Shown here piece after piece: positions 1 to 9,585 of a stretch of 64,000 nt of DNA (position 1 is the stretch's first letter; every line of letters begins with the position of its first letter). The DNA is from Halorubrum salipaludis. Its GTDB lineage: Archaea > Halobacteriota > Halobacteria > Halobacteriales > Haloferacaceae. Location of the stretch: assembly GCF_002286985.1 (NCBI RefSeq), contig NZ_NSKC01000012.1, positions 49,152 to 113,151 on the forward strand. The letters are read 5' to 3'. The notes below the pieces were generated by a model that ran no database searches, was not told where the DNA came from, and worked only from the letters and a program-made list of their open reading frames with translations. The position numbers were made by a program, and so were the translations under genes.

Positions 1-24
1 CCTCCACATGCCTCTAGTCGGACT

Positions 25-1017
25 ATGGCTCACGAGTGCGACGATTGCGGGGAGTCGTTCGAGACACTCACTCATCTCCGACTTCACGACTGTGGCGATG
101 TCCAATCGGACACGTTCTCGACCTCGACCGATTCGGGGAGGTCTAAATCTGACTCATCTCCAAGCCAAAAACGGAACAAAGAGGTTGCCGAACTCGATAA
201 CCTGCTTGATCGTTTCTCCGACGGTGACGTGGATGCCCTACACTACGCAGTCGTCGAATTCGAAGCAGCACTCTCGACTGCAGTCGAGGAAGACAGCAGT
301 GGAGATACGTTTCGGGACGTCTTCTGGCCATACTACGAGCGCGTCAGCAACGAACTCGACGATGCAACGAGAGTACACGGTTGGCCATTCCTTGCGGATG
401 TAATCGATGCGCATGAGCCCACTGAGAAGGCCGAATTTCCGCTCGTCACGCCCACAATAGCAAACGCTGTCGGGCGATATCTTATTCGAACGCGGATAAC
501 CGATGGTGTCGAGGCGATTCCGGTCAAGGCACTCGAATATCTGAACACTGTCGCGGTCAACGCTCCCGAAAGCGACGATGTCGCACGCGAGGAAGTCCAT
601 GCTTATGGGTGGGGAATCGGACATCCAAACCACTCAGTCGTCGACCAGCTCCACGCCCGTACGACGGAGGACATCTTCTCCGTCAGCCCAACAGTCGAAC
701 ACGCCTTCTACGCTGACCAGTACGCTGCCGTCGACCTGCTCGAACAGCTGGTACGAGACGAATCGATCAATGGGACGCTCCCTCGCGTCACCCGTGACGA
801 TATGCCATATCGTCGCTACCTGCTCGACTGCGTCTACGGACTGAAAACAGACAGCCACTGGCCGGGGATGCCACGGTACTACGACTGGTACGATGAGTTG
901 GATTACGCCTTCGAACTCGACGAGACAGTCGAACAGCGTATCCGAGACCTCGTCGAAGAGATGGGCTTCGATGCCGATCTCTCGAATGACTGGACGTTCC
1001 GCGATCTCGGTATTTGA
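25..1017 (+). CDS. haloarchaeal protein with N-terminal C2H2-type zinc finger
   Basis: A 330-residue acidic protein opens with a single finger-like motif (C-x2-C, then paired H and H/C within the first 22 residues), followed by a Ser/Thr-rich linker and a roughly 270-residue region I cannot assign to a named family. The rest is soluble, has no signal peptide or membrane segment, and is rich in aromatic residues near the C terminus. The start at ATG 25 puts the finger at residues 4-21, as in other haloarchaeal finger proteins. A nucleic-acid-binding or protein-contact role is an inference from the finger alone. The reading frame is intact and codon use is like its neighbours. Confidence 0.75.
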   Translation: MAHECDDCGESFETLTHLRLHDCGDVQSDTFSTSTDSGRSKSDSSPSQKRNKEVAELDNLLDRFSDGDVDALHYAVVEFEAALSTAVEEDSSGDTFRDVFWPYYERVSNELDDATRVHGWPFLADVIDAHEPTEKAEFPLVTPTIANAVGRYLIRTRITDGVEAIPVKALEYLNTVAVNAPESDDVAREEVHAYGWGIGHPNHSVVDQLHARTTEDIFSVSPTVEHAFYADQYAAVDLLEQLVRDESINGTLPRVTRDDMPYRRYLLDCVYGLKTDSHWPGMPRYYDWYDELDYAFELDETVEQRIRDLVEEMGFDADLSNDWTFRDLGI

Positions 1018-1364
1018 GGGAATTAACAGTACGCTTTCCCCGCCGCCCGACATACTGGCTGGTAATGCCGTTCAGCGTCACGTAGCACGTGTTCTTCAAG
1101 CAATAAGAACTCCTGGCTCTGATAGGATGAAAGCCTGCTAAGTCCTCAGAGTGCGTAAATAGGTACTGGGGTGGTCAAAGGCCGATGATTCAACAGCGTT
1201 TCAGAACGCGTGGCTCTGATTGGCCTACGTGCCAAGGAAGCACCATCATGGGAGGTCGAATAGGTGTTGCTCCATTTACGCACACACCACCCATCAGCGC
1301 AGCAGCAGCTCGTACCGATCTGCTAGGTGCTTGACCGCATGGAGGAATTTGATCCACAAGAAGT
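1018..1364. other. intergenic stretch without a supported gene
   Basis: I see no convincing gene between the zinc-finger protein and the insertion-sequence-like end at 1365. Short open frames exist on both strands but show no recognisable domain. The stretch may be decayed DNA next to the following mobile-element remnant. Confidence 0.5.
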
Positions 1365-1889
1365 GGCTCTGTTGAAATCCTCAACAAATGATATATTCTG
1401 GCCCGGTTGCGGTCAACACAGGGAGTTAACCTACCTAAAGCCGACCGATTTTCTCGGGTGTAAGTATTTGTCGGAGCACTATGGATTATTCATATGGCGA
1501 TGTCCTCCAAGACCCTCAATGTGGGATTGCGTGATGTCGGTTTCTCCCTCCTGTGTATCGTGTCGGTCGCCGCGATACTGCCCGTACAATTCGTCTCACT
1601 GATCGTCTTCGATACCATCGGACTCGACCAATTCATTCCCAGTACAGTGATTTATACGGTGGTGCCTGCTGTAGTGGTGACTGCTATTCCGGCAATCGTG
1701 GCCGCTCGTCAATACAACCGTCGGGGTTCGCAGGTGATTACGGCGGTAGTGTTCATCGCCGCGATCCTCGCCTCTATCCTCGTGTGGAGCGGGTTCTTCG
1801 TCATCGGATAGCGACGAAACACACGCAGCTCTCACCAACCGGCTGTTTCAGCCTATCGTATCTCTGAAGAATGTGGGTTCAACAGAGCC
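1365..1889. mobile_element. 525-bp element bounded by insertion-sequence-like inverted ends
   Basis: GGCTCTGTTGAA at 1365-1376 is matched exactly by its reverse complement at 1878-1889, giving a 12-bp perfect terminal inverted repeat around 525 bp. The only gene inside is a 105-residue membrane protein; there is no transposase. I recall ends of this type from haloarchaeal IS6-like elements. The flanking 8-mers (1357-1364 and 1890-1897) do not match, so there is no target duplication. It could be a non-autonomous derivative carrying a passenger, or two unrelated solo ends. Confidence 0.5.
1494..1811 (+). CDS. small membrane protein inside the IS-end-bounded element
   Basis: A 105-residue protein with three strongly hydrophobic segments (about residues 15-40, 48-70 and 82-104) separated by short polar turns, so it is probably an integral membrane protein. 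The family is not recognised. It starts at ATG 1494 and sits wholly between the two inverted GGCTCTGTTGAA ends, which makes it passenger DNA or a gene trapped by two insertions. No partner gene is adjacent. The frame is intact and has haloarchaeal codon bias, which argues for a real gene. Confidence 0.6.
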   Translation: MAMSSKTLNVGLRDVGFSLLCIVSVAAILPVQFVSLIVFDTIGLDQFIPSTVIYTVVPAVVVTAIPAIVAARQYNRRGSQVITAVVFIAAILASILVWSGFFVIG

Positions 1890-1897
1890 GGATATGT

Positions 1898-1914
1898 GGC
1901 TCTGTTGAAATCCT
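1898..1914 (+). repeat. solo insertion-sequence-like end
   Basis: A second GGCTCTGTTGAAATCC end begins 8 bp after the right end at 1889 and faces away from it. The spacing equals a typical 8-bp IS6-type target duplication, but no matching right end is visible downstream, so this looks like the stump of another element. Confidence 0.5.
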
Positions 1915-1966
1915 TTTCTTCAGATATGTTCTCGTCTGAGATAGCCGGTTACTGAATAGTGTGAAG

Positions 1967-2621
1967 TTATCGATTGATTTCGAGTGTCCACTCATCATAC
2001 GCTTCGATATACACCCACCCAGCGCCGTCGTAGGTTTCGGTCGTTTCTCCTTCAAATGAGCTATCCGTTTCGAAGAGGGGTTTACGAGGGTTGCCGTGAG
2101 GGCCGAGAATACGAGCGACAAACCGGCCCTCCCCGGAATACGTTGCATTGATCGATGTTTGTCCAGTGAACTCATATGGACGCGTAATCTGGCCACTCGC
2201 CGGATAGCGATGCCGGAAGAGAGAACACATCCTCCTGACTGGGACGTGGTTGCTCAACACGAAGGTGCCAGTCACCGGTTGCGGTAACCTCTATGACGTA
2301 TTCAGCATCATATGTCCCTTCTGCCCACCGACCTTCGACAGCGCCCTCTCGATCTACGAGTACGAGTGAGTGTGAGGCCTCCTCAGAGCGCAGTTCGACA
2401 GTGAAATCGCTGTCGCCGTCGTGCTCGTATTCGACTGCAAAGAAGCCACCTTCGTTACGTACCTCCTCAATTATCGTAGGACCTTCACCGTCGAACAATT
2501 GTGGGTTTGGATCCTCGAACACTTCTCTCTGCTCACTCTCATCGGAATCATCCCGAAAGCATCCGGCAATCGCAAGACTAAGACTCAACCCGCTCATCTG
2601 GAGAAGGTTCCCACGCTTCAT
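1967..2621 (-). pseudogene. frameshifted lipoprotein gene
   Basis: The gene starts at 2621 with an N-terminal signal ending in a lipobox (AGC, Cys about residue 21), giving a membrane-anchored extracellular protein. The first frame continues to 2172. The next frame, ending at 1967, then supplies the typical C-terminal half of this haloarchaeal family: a PYEFTGQTSI segment and a final YDEWTLEI strand. The two halves join at about 2175-2190 on the plus strand, where one missing base would give the usual D-Y-x-G-P-Y-E-F reading. It is either an inactivated lipoprotein of the beta-sandwich type or a sequencing error. A DNA repeat lies just upstream (2687-2726). Confidence 0.65.
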
Positions 2622-2686
2622 ATTAGACTGATTGGACTGGGAAGTGAAATGTCTTCTCGGTTGTCCTGATTCGCTGTATACTTCAT

Positions 2687-2726
2687 CTGTACTGAGCGAT
2701 TCATGAGTCCCCTGTACTGAGCGATT
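2687..2726. repeat. dispersed repeat, two 14-bp units 25 bp apart
   Basis: CTGTACTGAGCGAT occurs at 2687-2700 and again at 2712-2725. The whole block matches, in inverted orientation and with the same 25-bp period, a block at 54756-54797. Its nature is unknown; it may be the end of a decayed mobile element. Confidence 0.55.
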
Positions 2727-2911
2727 GAGGATGAAAAACTATCAACTTCAGAGGGTTTCAACCTACACGTCAAAACGGCGCCACCGACGTACCGACGTTC
2801 ATCACCGAGAGCCGAACTGTCGCAGAATCCTTTCCAGTTGAAGAGCACCAACAGCTGTTCAGCGCCGAGTACCACGACTTGACAGCGTGAAAGACAGTTG
2901 CTGAACCCTTT

Positions 2912-4147
2912 CTACGAGTAACCTGGCTCTGGAGCTCGCCATGCAACCACGATTCCACAGATAGCGACGACTCCAGCGAGTAGAAATGCCGTATCGAACC
3001 CCGCTCGGTCGACAACAACGCCGCCTACAATCGGGGCAAGGAACGCCCCCGCTAACCCGACACTCGTCTGGAACGCGACGGCTGTCGCAGCGACTCTTGA
3101 ATCGACGACTTCCCGGACATACGTGAAAGACAGCCCCAGCGTAAGCTGAACCGCGAACCCGGTGAGCAGCAGGAGCGCAACGAGTAATGGAAGTGACCGA
3201 AACTGAGTGAACACCAATACGAGCGGAGCAGCAGCTGCGAAGGACCCGAAAACGATGGGTTGGCGGCGACCACCGAAGACGCGGTCAGACAGGAGGCCAC
3301 TACTGATTCTAGAGACGACCCCGATTGCGGGGAACACTGCCACCAGGAGTCCACTCACAGCGAGTGACAGGCCAAGCTCGGTCGTGAGATACGACGCGCC
3401 CCAGCTATTCACGAACAAGTACAGCGAATAGCCGAGAAACCCGAGCAATCCGACAGACCAGACCTCCCGGTTCCGAAGAACTGCACCAAACTCCTGAACC
3501 GAGGGGGCATCTCCCTGACTCGTCCCGATCCCTCGACTTGCTGGCCAGAATACGATGAGACCCATGACTGTGAGCCCCGTGAACGCAATAAAGATTGTAG
3601 GCCACCCGAATCGATGCGCAATGAGTGGCCCGGTTCCTTGACCGAGCGCGAATCCGATCGGGCCACTTGCGGTGAAAATGCCGACAGCGGTTGCTCGATT
3701 CCCGCTAGTCGCTGCTCGACTCACGATATCGATGCCAGCGTTCCACACGACGACGTAGGCGACCCCCCCAAGCGCTCGCGACGCAATCACTGATCGGTAG
3801 TTCCCTTGCCGTCCAGCGATCCATCCCCACGTTCCGGCGACAAGTAGTGTGAGAACGGCGAGTGCCATCACGTTTCTAGAGTCTGTCCGGTCAAGCACCG
3901 CACCAACTGGAAGGCTTGCAATCACTGCAGTACCGAACATGACTCCAACGAGGAAGCCTGCGATTGTTGGCCCGATACCCAGCGAGTCACGAATAAGCGG
4001 GGAGACGCTCGCGGGCACAATCTCGTAGGCTGCCAACCCTGTCGAGATGAGGCTCGCGCCGGCGACGATACCCCACGTTGACTGATGTTTCTGGTGTGGA
4101 TCGCTATTAGTGGGTTCTTGATGCTGGGGGGTCGGTTGGGTAGTCAT
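2912..4147 (-). CDS. MFS transporter
   Basis: A 411-residue protein with about twelve hydrophobic segments and the major-facilitator loop motif after TM2 (G-x-V-L-D-R-T-D-S-R near residue 83). It has a hydrophilic, Gln/His/Pro-rich N-terminal tail of about 25 residues. The fold and length fit a proton-coupled drug or anion exporter of the cytoplasmic membrane; the substrate cannot be read from the sequence. It is divergently transcribed from the Bat-type regulator at 4407, so the 260-bp intergenic region with its GTTAGATGG repeats and GTTAACCACCA half-site may serve both genes. Confidence 0.85.
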   Translation of the reverse strand: MTTQPTPQHQEPTNSDPHQKHQSTWGIVAGASLISTGLAAYEIVPASVSPLIRDSLGIGPTIAGFLVGVMFGTAVIASLPVGAVLDRTDSRNVMALAVLTLLVAGTWGWIAGRQGNYRSVIASRALGGVAYVVVWNAGIDIVSRAATSGNRATAVGIFTASGPIGFALGQGTGPLIAHRFGWPTIFIAFTGLTVMGLIVFWPASRGIGTSQGDAPSVQEFGAVLRNREVWSVGLLGFLGYSLYLFVNSWGASYLTTELGLSLAVSGLLVAVFPAIGVVSRISSGLLSDRVFGGRRQPIVFGSFAAAAPLVLVFTQFRSLPLLVALLLLTGFAVQLTLGLSFTYVREVVDSRVAATAVAFQTSVGLAGAFLAPIVGGVVVDRAGFDTAFLLAGVVAICGIVVAWRAPEPGYS

Positions 4148-4261
4148 TACTCGAGAATGTGGACGGACGGTGAACCACGGAAATCGGGTATCGACAGGTG
4201 CCTGTAACGAATTCTGACGATAGTGTATCCATGTTATGTATCTCTCCGCATACCTTTAAGG

Positions 4262-4311
4262 GTTAGATGGTAAATCCTTTTATTCTCTTACTGTTAGATG
4301 GTTAACCACCA
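4262..4311. promoter_or_regulatory. direct repeat and GTTAACCACCA site upstream of the Bat-type gene
   Basis: GTTAGATGG occurs at 4262-4270 and 4293-4301 (31-bp period), and the second copy runs into GTTAACCACCA at 4301-4311. The exact reverse complement, TGGTGGTTAAC, lies at 7311-7321 in front of the zinc-ribbon/gdh genes. The sites lie 95 and 77 bp before their respective start codons, as expected for an upstream activator site. Confidence 0.45.
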
Positions 4312-4406
4312 ATGTACATTCATTCTGGCCTAGGCCAGCAGCAGAATTGGGGACGAATTCGAACCGGGCTCGAGGGAAGCGTTCCCTGTATTCAACTGAT
4401 CGAATA

Positions 4407-7289
4407 ATGGTCGCTTCTCAATTAGTCCTCAATTCGTCGACGGTACTACTCGTCGGAACAAATAACTGGCTCACGCAATTCGCTGTTACGCTTGAGACAC
4501 GGACTGACGCGACTGTACATACAGTTGGAACCAAGGCGGAAGCGAGTGATATAGTCCGAAATCGGACCATTGACTGTCTCATCACCGGAGACACGCTCGA
4601 AGGGGCAACAGGGCTGGAACTCCTCAAGGAGATCCGCACCGAAACCACGACGCTCCCGGTCGTACTTTGTACCGCCGCTGGGAGCGAAGCTATTGCCAGC
4701 GACGCTATCAAGGCTGGTGTCACGGATTACATCGTGCTCACGGAGCCGGTAGAAGAGATGACCGACGAACTCATCGAACGAACCGAGCGTGCCGTCCGAT
4801 CCGCACGGCGGACAGCCACGCGATGGGACCGGGCCAGACAGTTCGACGCCATATTCAACGATTCGCGGACCGCGACGTGGGTGCTCGATCCTGCTGGCTC
4901 ACTTGCGCGTGTGAACAAGACAGCACGGGAAATGAGCGATGTGGATGTTGAAACGATCGTCGGTGAACCGTTCTGGACGCTTCCGTGGTGGGCAAAGACC
5001 GGTACGAAGAGCACGGACGTACAACAAATCGTGGAGAACGCGTTCGATGGGAGATTCGGCAACGCGGTCGTCACACAGCCGCCACACGTCGAGGATCCAC
5101 GCGTCATCGATCTCTCCGTGCGTCCAGTCGAGAACGAGCGTGGAGATCTCGTTTCAATCGTCGTTGAGGGCGTAGACATCACCGAGCGCGTCGATCTCGA
5201 ACGCGACCTCCGACAATCAGAGGAGCTCCACCGCGTCACGCTCAACAACATGACCGATACCGTCCTCATCACGAACGAGGCCGGCGAGTACACCTATGTT
5301 TGTCCCAACGTCCACTTCATCTTCGGCTACACGGCCGACGAGATTCACAAGCAAGGGACGATCGACAACCTCCTCGGTACGGACCTCTTCGACTGTGAGG
5401 AGCTCACAGAAGACGGCGTGCTTAAGAACATCGAGACGACCGCGACGGACAAAGCGGGTCGTGAGCACACGCTTCTGATCAACGTTCGCGAGGTCTCGAT
5501 TCAAGACGGGACGCTTCTCTTCAGCTGTCGGGATATCACGAAACGTAAGCAACGCGAGGAGGCGCTTGCGACCCTCCAAGAGACCGCCCGTGATTTTCTG
5601 TACGCCGAAACGCATCAGGAAATCGCCCAGCATGTCGTCGACGACACACCTGTCGTCCTCGATCTGGATGCAAGTGCGTTCTATCTCTTTGATGCTGATG
5701 CCAACGAGCTTCGACCCACAGCGCACTCGGCGACGATGAAAGAACTCAACGGTCCGCTCCCCACCGTACACGCCGACGGCGAAACACTTCCGGGTTACAG
5801 TTTCGTCGAGGACGAAGCGCTGTTTTTTGACGATGTTCATGAGGCAGACCGGCTCGAAAACCGGGTGACTGACCTCCGCAGTACAGCCTACATTCCACTC
5901 GGTAACCACGGCGTGTTCGTCGCTGGCTCGGACCGAGTCGGCGTCTTCGACGACGTAACCCGGGAACTGGCTGATCTTCTCGCTGCAACCGCCGAGGCAG
6001 CCCTTGACCGCGTCACACGCGAGTCCCGACTTCGAAAGCAAGATCGCACACTACAGGAACAAAACGAACAGCTGACCGAGCTGAATCGGATCAACGAGAC
6101 AATCCGAGAGATCGATCAAGCTCTCGTGCAAGCGGAAACACGGGAGGAAATCGACCATACTGTCTGTGAGCTGTTGACCGGCGAGGACCGATTCCAATTC
6201 GCCTGGATCGGGACGATTGACCGGATAACTGACTCCGTCGAACCACGGGCTTGGGCAGGCAGCGAACAGGGATATCTGGATAGCCAAGCATTCGCTATCG
6301 ACGCATCAGCTGGGGAGCCAGCCGGGCAAACCGCGGCCACTGGCGACGTGACGATAGTGACGAACGTCGCCGCTGGTCTCCGCGACGAGCCGTGGCGGAA
6401 GGCCGCACTGGCTCGTGACTACCTCTCTGTATTGAGCATCCCTCTCGTGTACAACGACCTTACGCACGGCGTGTTGACTGTCTACGCACCGACCCAGGAC
6501 GCGTTCGACGACACGACGAAGGCTGTCCTCGCTGAACTCGGCGAAACTATCGCGTCTGCGCTCAGTGCTATTGAACGAAAGAATGCACTGCTCACGACAT
6601 CGGTGACGCGGGTCGAATTCGGCATCGATGATCCTGCGTTTATCCTTTCACGGCTCGCTCGAGACGCAGCGTGTACACTCTCGTATCGAGGTGGAGTCCA
6701 ACAATCCACAGAGGGAAGTTACGTGTTTGTGACTGTCGACGACGGAGCAGTAACTGACGTTGTAGACGCCGCCTCGCAGTTGGTCGGGATTGACGACGTA
6801 CAACAGATTAGTACGGATGGTGAGGGGAGTGTGCTCCGGTTGCGGCTTACCCAACCGTTTCTCGCTCTCGAGCTGGCCGATCATGGTGCTGTCTTCCACG
6901 AGGCAACCGCCGACCCGACATCCACAAGCCTCGTCATCGATATTCCGGACAGTATCGATGTCCGGACCATCACCCAACTCGTCCGAGAGACGTTCTCCAC
7001 CGTCGAACTCCGTTCGAAGCAGACGCTGGATCAGTCCATGGAACGCGACTTGTACTCGAAGTTCCTCGAGAAACTGACCTCACGGCAACTCGAGGTGATC
7101 CAGACGGCATACTACAGCGGGTTCTTCGAGTCACCACGCGAGAACACAGGCGAAGATGTTGCGGAGACACTCGGAATCTCCCCTCCAGCATTTTATAAAC
7201 ACTCTCGGACTGTCCAGCGCAAACTGTTCGAAACGCTCTTCGAGGAGCACAATATCTCAATTTCGGGAATCGAAGAGCTCAATAACTAA
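4407..7289 (+). CDS. Bat-type multidomain sensor-regulator (receiver-PAS-PAS-GAF-GAF-HTH_10)
   Basis: The upstream TTG at 4347 is in frame, but ATG 4407 is the more plausible start and gives 960 residues. Domains in order: a receiver-like domain (about residues 10-120), two PAS domains (about 125-235 and 250-365), two GAF domains (about 385-520 and 555-700), a bacterio-opsin-activator core region (about 715-870) and a C-terminal HTH_10 (about 895-945) containing LTSRQLEVIQTAYYSGFF. In the receiver the expected phospho-acceptor Asp after the third strand appears to be Gly (C-L-I-T-G-D), so phosphotransfer is doubtful. It probably senses redox, light or a small ligand and regulates neighbours such as gdhB or the MFS exporter; that is inference. 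Confidence 0.85.
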   Translation: MVASQLVLNSSTVLLVGTNNWLTQFAVTLETRTDATVHTVGTKAEASDIVRNRTIDCLITGDTLEGATGLELLKEIRTETTTLPVVLCTAAGSEAIASDAIKAGVTDYIVLTEPVEEMTDELIERTERAVRSARRTATRWDRARQFDAIFNDSRTATWVLDPAGSLARVNKTAREMSDVDVETIVGEPFWTLPWWAKTGTKSTDVQQIVENAFDGRFGNAVVTQPPHVEDPRVIDLSVRPVENERGDLVSIVVEGVDITERVDLERDLRQSEELHRVTLNNMTDTVLITNEAGEYTYVCPNVHFIFGYTADEIHKQGTIDNLLGTDLFDCEELTEDGVLKNIETTATDKAGREHTLLINVREVSIQDGTLLFSCRDITKRKQREEALATLQETARDFLYAETHQEIAQHVVDDTPVVLDLDASAFYLFDADANELRPTAHSATMKELNGPLPTVHADGETLPGYSFVEDEALFFDDVHEADRLENRVTDLRSTAYIPLGNHGVFVAGSDRVGVFDDVTRELADLLAATAEAALDRVTRESRLRKQDRTLQEQNEQLTELNRINETIREIDQALVQAETREEIDHTVCELLTGEDRFQFAWIGTIDRITDSVEPRAWAGSEQGYLDSQAFAIDASAGEPAGQTAATGDVTIVTNVAAGLRDEPWRKAALARDYLSVLSIPLVYNDLTHGVLTVYAPTQDAFDDTTKAVLAELGETIASALSAIERKNALLTTSVTRVEFGIDDPAFILSRLARDAACTLSYRGGVQQSTEGSYVFVTVDDGAVTDVVDAASQLVGIDDVQQISTDGEGSVLRLRLTQPFLALELADHGAVFHEATADPTSTSLVIDIPDSIDVRTITQLVRETFSTVELRSKQTLDQSMERDLYSKFLEKLTSRQLEVIQTAYYSGFFESPRENTGEDVAETLGISPPAFYKHSRTVQRKLFETLFEEHNISISGIEELNN

Positions 7290-7310
7290 CTCCAAATTTC
7301 AGAGGGTGTT

Positions 7311-7321
7311 TGGTGGTTAAC
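7311..7321. promoter_or_regulatory. TGGTGGTTAAC site, inverted copy of 4301-4311
   Basis: Exact 11-bp reverse complement of the site in front of the Bat-type gene, located 77 bp before the zinc-ribbon start codon and followed by an AT-rich TATA-like stretch (about 7328-7345). Confidence 0.45.
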
Positions 7322-7398
7322 AGCTGAATATTCCCTTATACACTTATTACACGTACATAGAGTGCCCTATATTACCGGCTGGCACTCGTGAACCCACT

Positions 7399-7542
7399 AT
7401 GATAGATGTCGACCCTGAATCAGACGAAAAAACCCCGTACGAGTGCTTCGAGTGTGGCAGCATCATCATCGCAGAAGACAGCCCAGGCCAATGTCCCGAC
7501 TGTGGCGGCCCGATGCGAAACCGGCGAATGTCACTTGAATAA
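7399..7542 (+). CDS. 47-residue zinc-ribbon (rubrerythrin-like) protein
   Basis: A very short gene between the Bat-type regulator and gdhB. It encodes 47 residues with two CxxC knuckles, C-F-E-C-G and C-P-D-C-G, the arrangement of rubrerythrin-like or rubredoxin-like zinc ribbons that are common and mostly uncharacterised in haloarchaea. It ends 2 bp before the gdhB start codon, so the two are almost certainly co-transcribed. The role is unknown; a metal-binding regulator or redox accessory is possible. Confidence 0.75.
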   Translation: MIDVDPESDEKTPYECFECGSIIIAEDSPGQCPDCGGPMRNRRMSLE

Positions 7543-7544
7543 TT

Positions 7545-8846
7545 ATGGCATCAAAATCTGAGAGCACCCACAACGGATCGGACGACGAGGCGGCAGAACC
7601 AATCGAGCCTGAGTCGGCACTCGAGACCGCCCGCCGTCAGTTGGATCATGCTGCCAGTCACTTGGATATCGACCCCAGTATCGTCGAACGGCTCAGATAT
7701 CCGAAGAAAGTCCACGAAGTAACAGTCCCAGTCGAACGCGATGACGGTACGGTCGATGTGTTCACCGGCTACCGAGCTCAACACGACAGTGTCAGAGGCC
7801 CGTTTAAAGGAGGGCTCCGGTATCACCCCGAGGTGAGTAGAGACGAGTGTGTCGGACTCGGCATGTGGATGACCTGGAAGTGCGCTGTTATGGATCTCCC
7901 GTTCGGGGGTGCCAAGGGTGGCGTCGCAGTCAACCCGAAAGAGTTGAGTTCGGGAGAAAAAGAGCGACTCACTCGTCGGTTTGCCCAGGAAATTCGCGAT
8001 GTTATCGGACCGAATCGCGATATTCCCGCGCCGGATATGGGTACTGATCCACAGACGATGGCGTGGCTGATGGACGCGTACTCGATGCAGGAAGGTGAAA
8101 CGATACCGGGAGTCGTCACCGGGAAGCCACCAGTCATCGGGGGGAGTGAAGGTCGTGAGGAAGCGCCTGGACGGAGTGTCGCGATCATCACCAAGCAGGC
8201 CTGCGAATATTATGGGAGCGATCTCGAGGGAACAACGGTCGCAATCCAGGGCTACGGGAGTGTCGGTGCGAACGCCGCCCGGCTGCTTGATGAGTGGGGA
8301 GCAATGGTCGTCGCAATCAGTGACGTGAACGGCGCAATGTACGACCCAGACGGGATCGAGACGGCGACCGTCCCGTCACACGACGAGGAGCCTGAAGCCG
8401 TCACGAAATACGCAGATGACGTGATCTCAAACGATGAGTTGCTCACACTCGATGTTGACGTACTCATCCCTGCCGCTCTCGGAAACGTGATCACCGAAGC
8501 AAATGCGAGTGCGATCGCCGCTGACCTCGTCGTTGAAGGCGCAAACGGTCCCACCACTTCGACGGCGAGTGCGATTCTCGCAGAGCGAGACATTGCAGTT
8601 ATCCCCGATATTCTCGCTAATGCTGGCGGAGTCACGGTGAGCTACTTCGAGTGGCTCCAGGATATCAATCGCCGATCGTGGTCGCTCGAACGGGTGAACG
8701 ACGAACTCGAAACGGAGATGCAAGCCGCTTGGCAGGCAGTCACAGACGAATACGAGCACCGCGATGTCACGTGGCGTGATGCAGCCTATATTGTTGCGCT
8801 CTCACGGATCGCTGAATCCCACGAGGTACGGGGGCTCTGGCCGTAG
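7545..8846 (+). CDS. gdhB: glutamate dehydrogenase (Glu/Leu/Phe/Val family)
   Basis: A 433-residue cytosolic enzyme that interconverts glutamate and 2-oxoglutarate plus ammonia with NAD(P). The catalytic N-terminal domain is clear: [10 protein letters not shown], the [15 protein letters not shown] active-site stretch with its lysines, and P-A-P-D-M-G-T. The Rossmann domain carries the GYGSVG nucleotide-binding loop and the V-E-G-A-N-G-P-T-T turn. Length and motifs are full-length for archaeal hexameric GDH. It follows the zinc-ribbon gene by 2 bp and is followed by a small membrane protein, forming an operon-like group downstream of the Bat-type regulator. Confidence 0.95.
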   Translation: MASKSESTHNGSDDEAAEPIEPESALETARRQLDHAASHLDIDPSIVERLRYPKKVHEVTVPVERDDGTVDVFTGYRAQHDSVRGPFKGGLRYHPEVSRDECVGLGMWMTWKCAVMDLPFGGAKGGVAVNPKELSSGEKERLTRRFAQEIRDVIGPNRDIPAPDMGTDPQTMAWLMDAYSMQEGETIPGVVTGKPPVIGGSEGREEAPGRSVAIITKQACEYYGSDLEGTTVAIQGYGSVGANAARLLDEWGAMVVAISDVNGAMYDPDGIETATVPSHDEEPEAVTKYADDVISNDELLTLDVDVLIPAALGNVITEANASAIAADLVVEGANGPTTSTASAILAERDIAVIPDILANAGGVTVSYFEWLQDINRRSWSLERVNDELETEMQAAWQAVTDEYEHRDVTWRDAAYIVALSRIAESHEVRGLWP

Positions 8847-8850
8847 GGAG

Positions 8851-9264
8851 ATGGACTATCGCCCACTCAGACGGATCCGACAGCCAACTACCCCGTTTGA
8901 ACGGGGACTGTTTGGACTGTATCAACTCGTTAGCCCCGGGACTATCCTCATCACTATCTGCTTTATCGGATACGTCGTCATCGGCTTCAGTTTATCTTAC
9001 GTCGGAATCTATGAACCAACGTACTCCGTTATGGGTTTCACTGATCCATTTTTCACGAGTTTGTCATTTCTAACAGGGCTCTTCATCAGTACGATGTCGG
9101 GGACGCTTGTGGCGCTCACGCTCTTGCTTAGTCCCAACGATTCGAAGGCTGATCTCGTTGTCGTGGTGAGTTTCATCGCTCTTGGATTTGGGGCCGCTAC
9201 CATGCGAGTCACATTCGGAGCCGTCCAAGCATATTTCACTGAGATAGTAAGTAATCTTCTATAA
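8851..9264 (+). CDS. small integral membrane protein
   Basis: The start at ATG 8851 (137 residues) is preferred because the upstream in-frame start at 8764 lies inside gdhB. Four hydrophobic segments are visible (about residues 28-52, 62-80, 84-103 and 107-130), with an Arg-rich N terminus expected to stay in the cytoplasm. No family recognised. The 4-bp gap from the gdhB stop suggests the same transcript. Confidence 0.7.
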   Translation: MDYRPLRRIRQPTTPFERGLFGLYQLVSPGTILITICFIGYVVIGFSLSYVGIYEPTYSVMGFTDPFFTSLSFLTGLFISTMSGTLVALTLLLSPNDSKADLVVVVSFIALGFGAATMRVTFGAVQAYFTEIVSNLL

Positions 9265-9302
9265 AAACAATAAATAGTTTGAAATACGGAAGAAATTGGT
9301 TA

Positions 9303-9366
9303 CTTGAATTGAGGCGCTAAGGCCCCTTCCTCAACGAGCAAGTGGAGCGAGCGAGTAGGGAAGGAT
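9303..9366 (+). mobile_element. relic 3' end of a tnpB gene (omega-RNA scaffold region)
   Basis: The segment encodes the typical TnpB tail ending A-S-G-A-S-E-stop (stop at about 9355-9357) and folds into a hairpin between CCTTCC (9325-9330) and GGGAAGG (9358-9364). It matches the reverse complement of 21285-21350 over about 60 bp. No tnpB body precedes it, so it is a solo right end of an IS1341-type element or a palindrome-associated non-autonomous element. Confidence 0.65.
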
Positions 9367-9585
9367 TCAGCGCCGCACAAGTATCAAACACGTTAGACGC
9401 TCGGCCTACAGGCGCACCACCACCTTATTATATTGTTCTCAAGAACTGCTCAAGTGGATCCAGACACAGGGGCTTGCTACCGATGGCCGGTCGGTTCACT
9501 GTACAGGATACTGGTAAGTCCCATCCGTCTCGTGACTGATCACGCAACAAGCCGGCTGCGTGGTTCATGTTCGGGTGTATCATCT

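Noticed and set aside
5217..6041. 274-residue minus frame within the Bat-type gene
   Set aside because: Antisense shadow of the GAF/PAS region; no motif or promoter.
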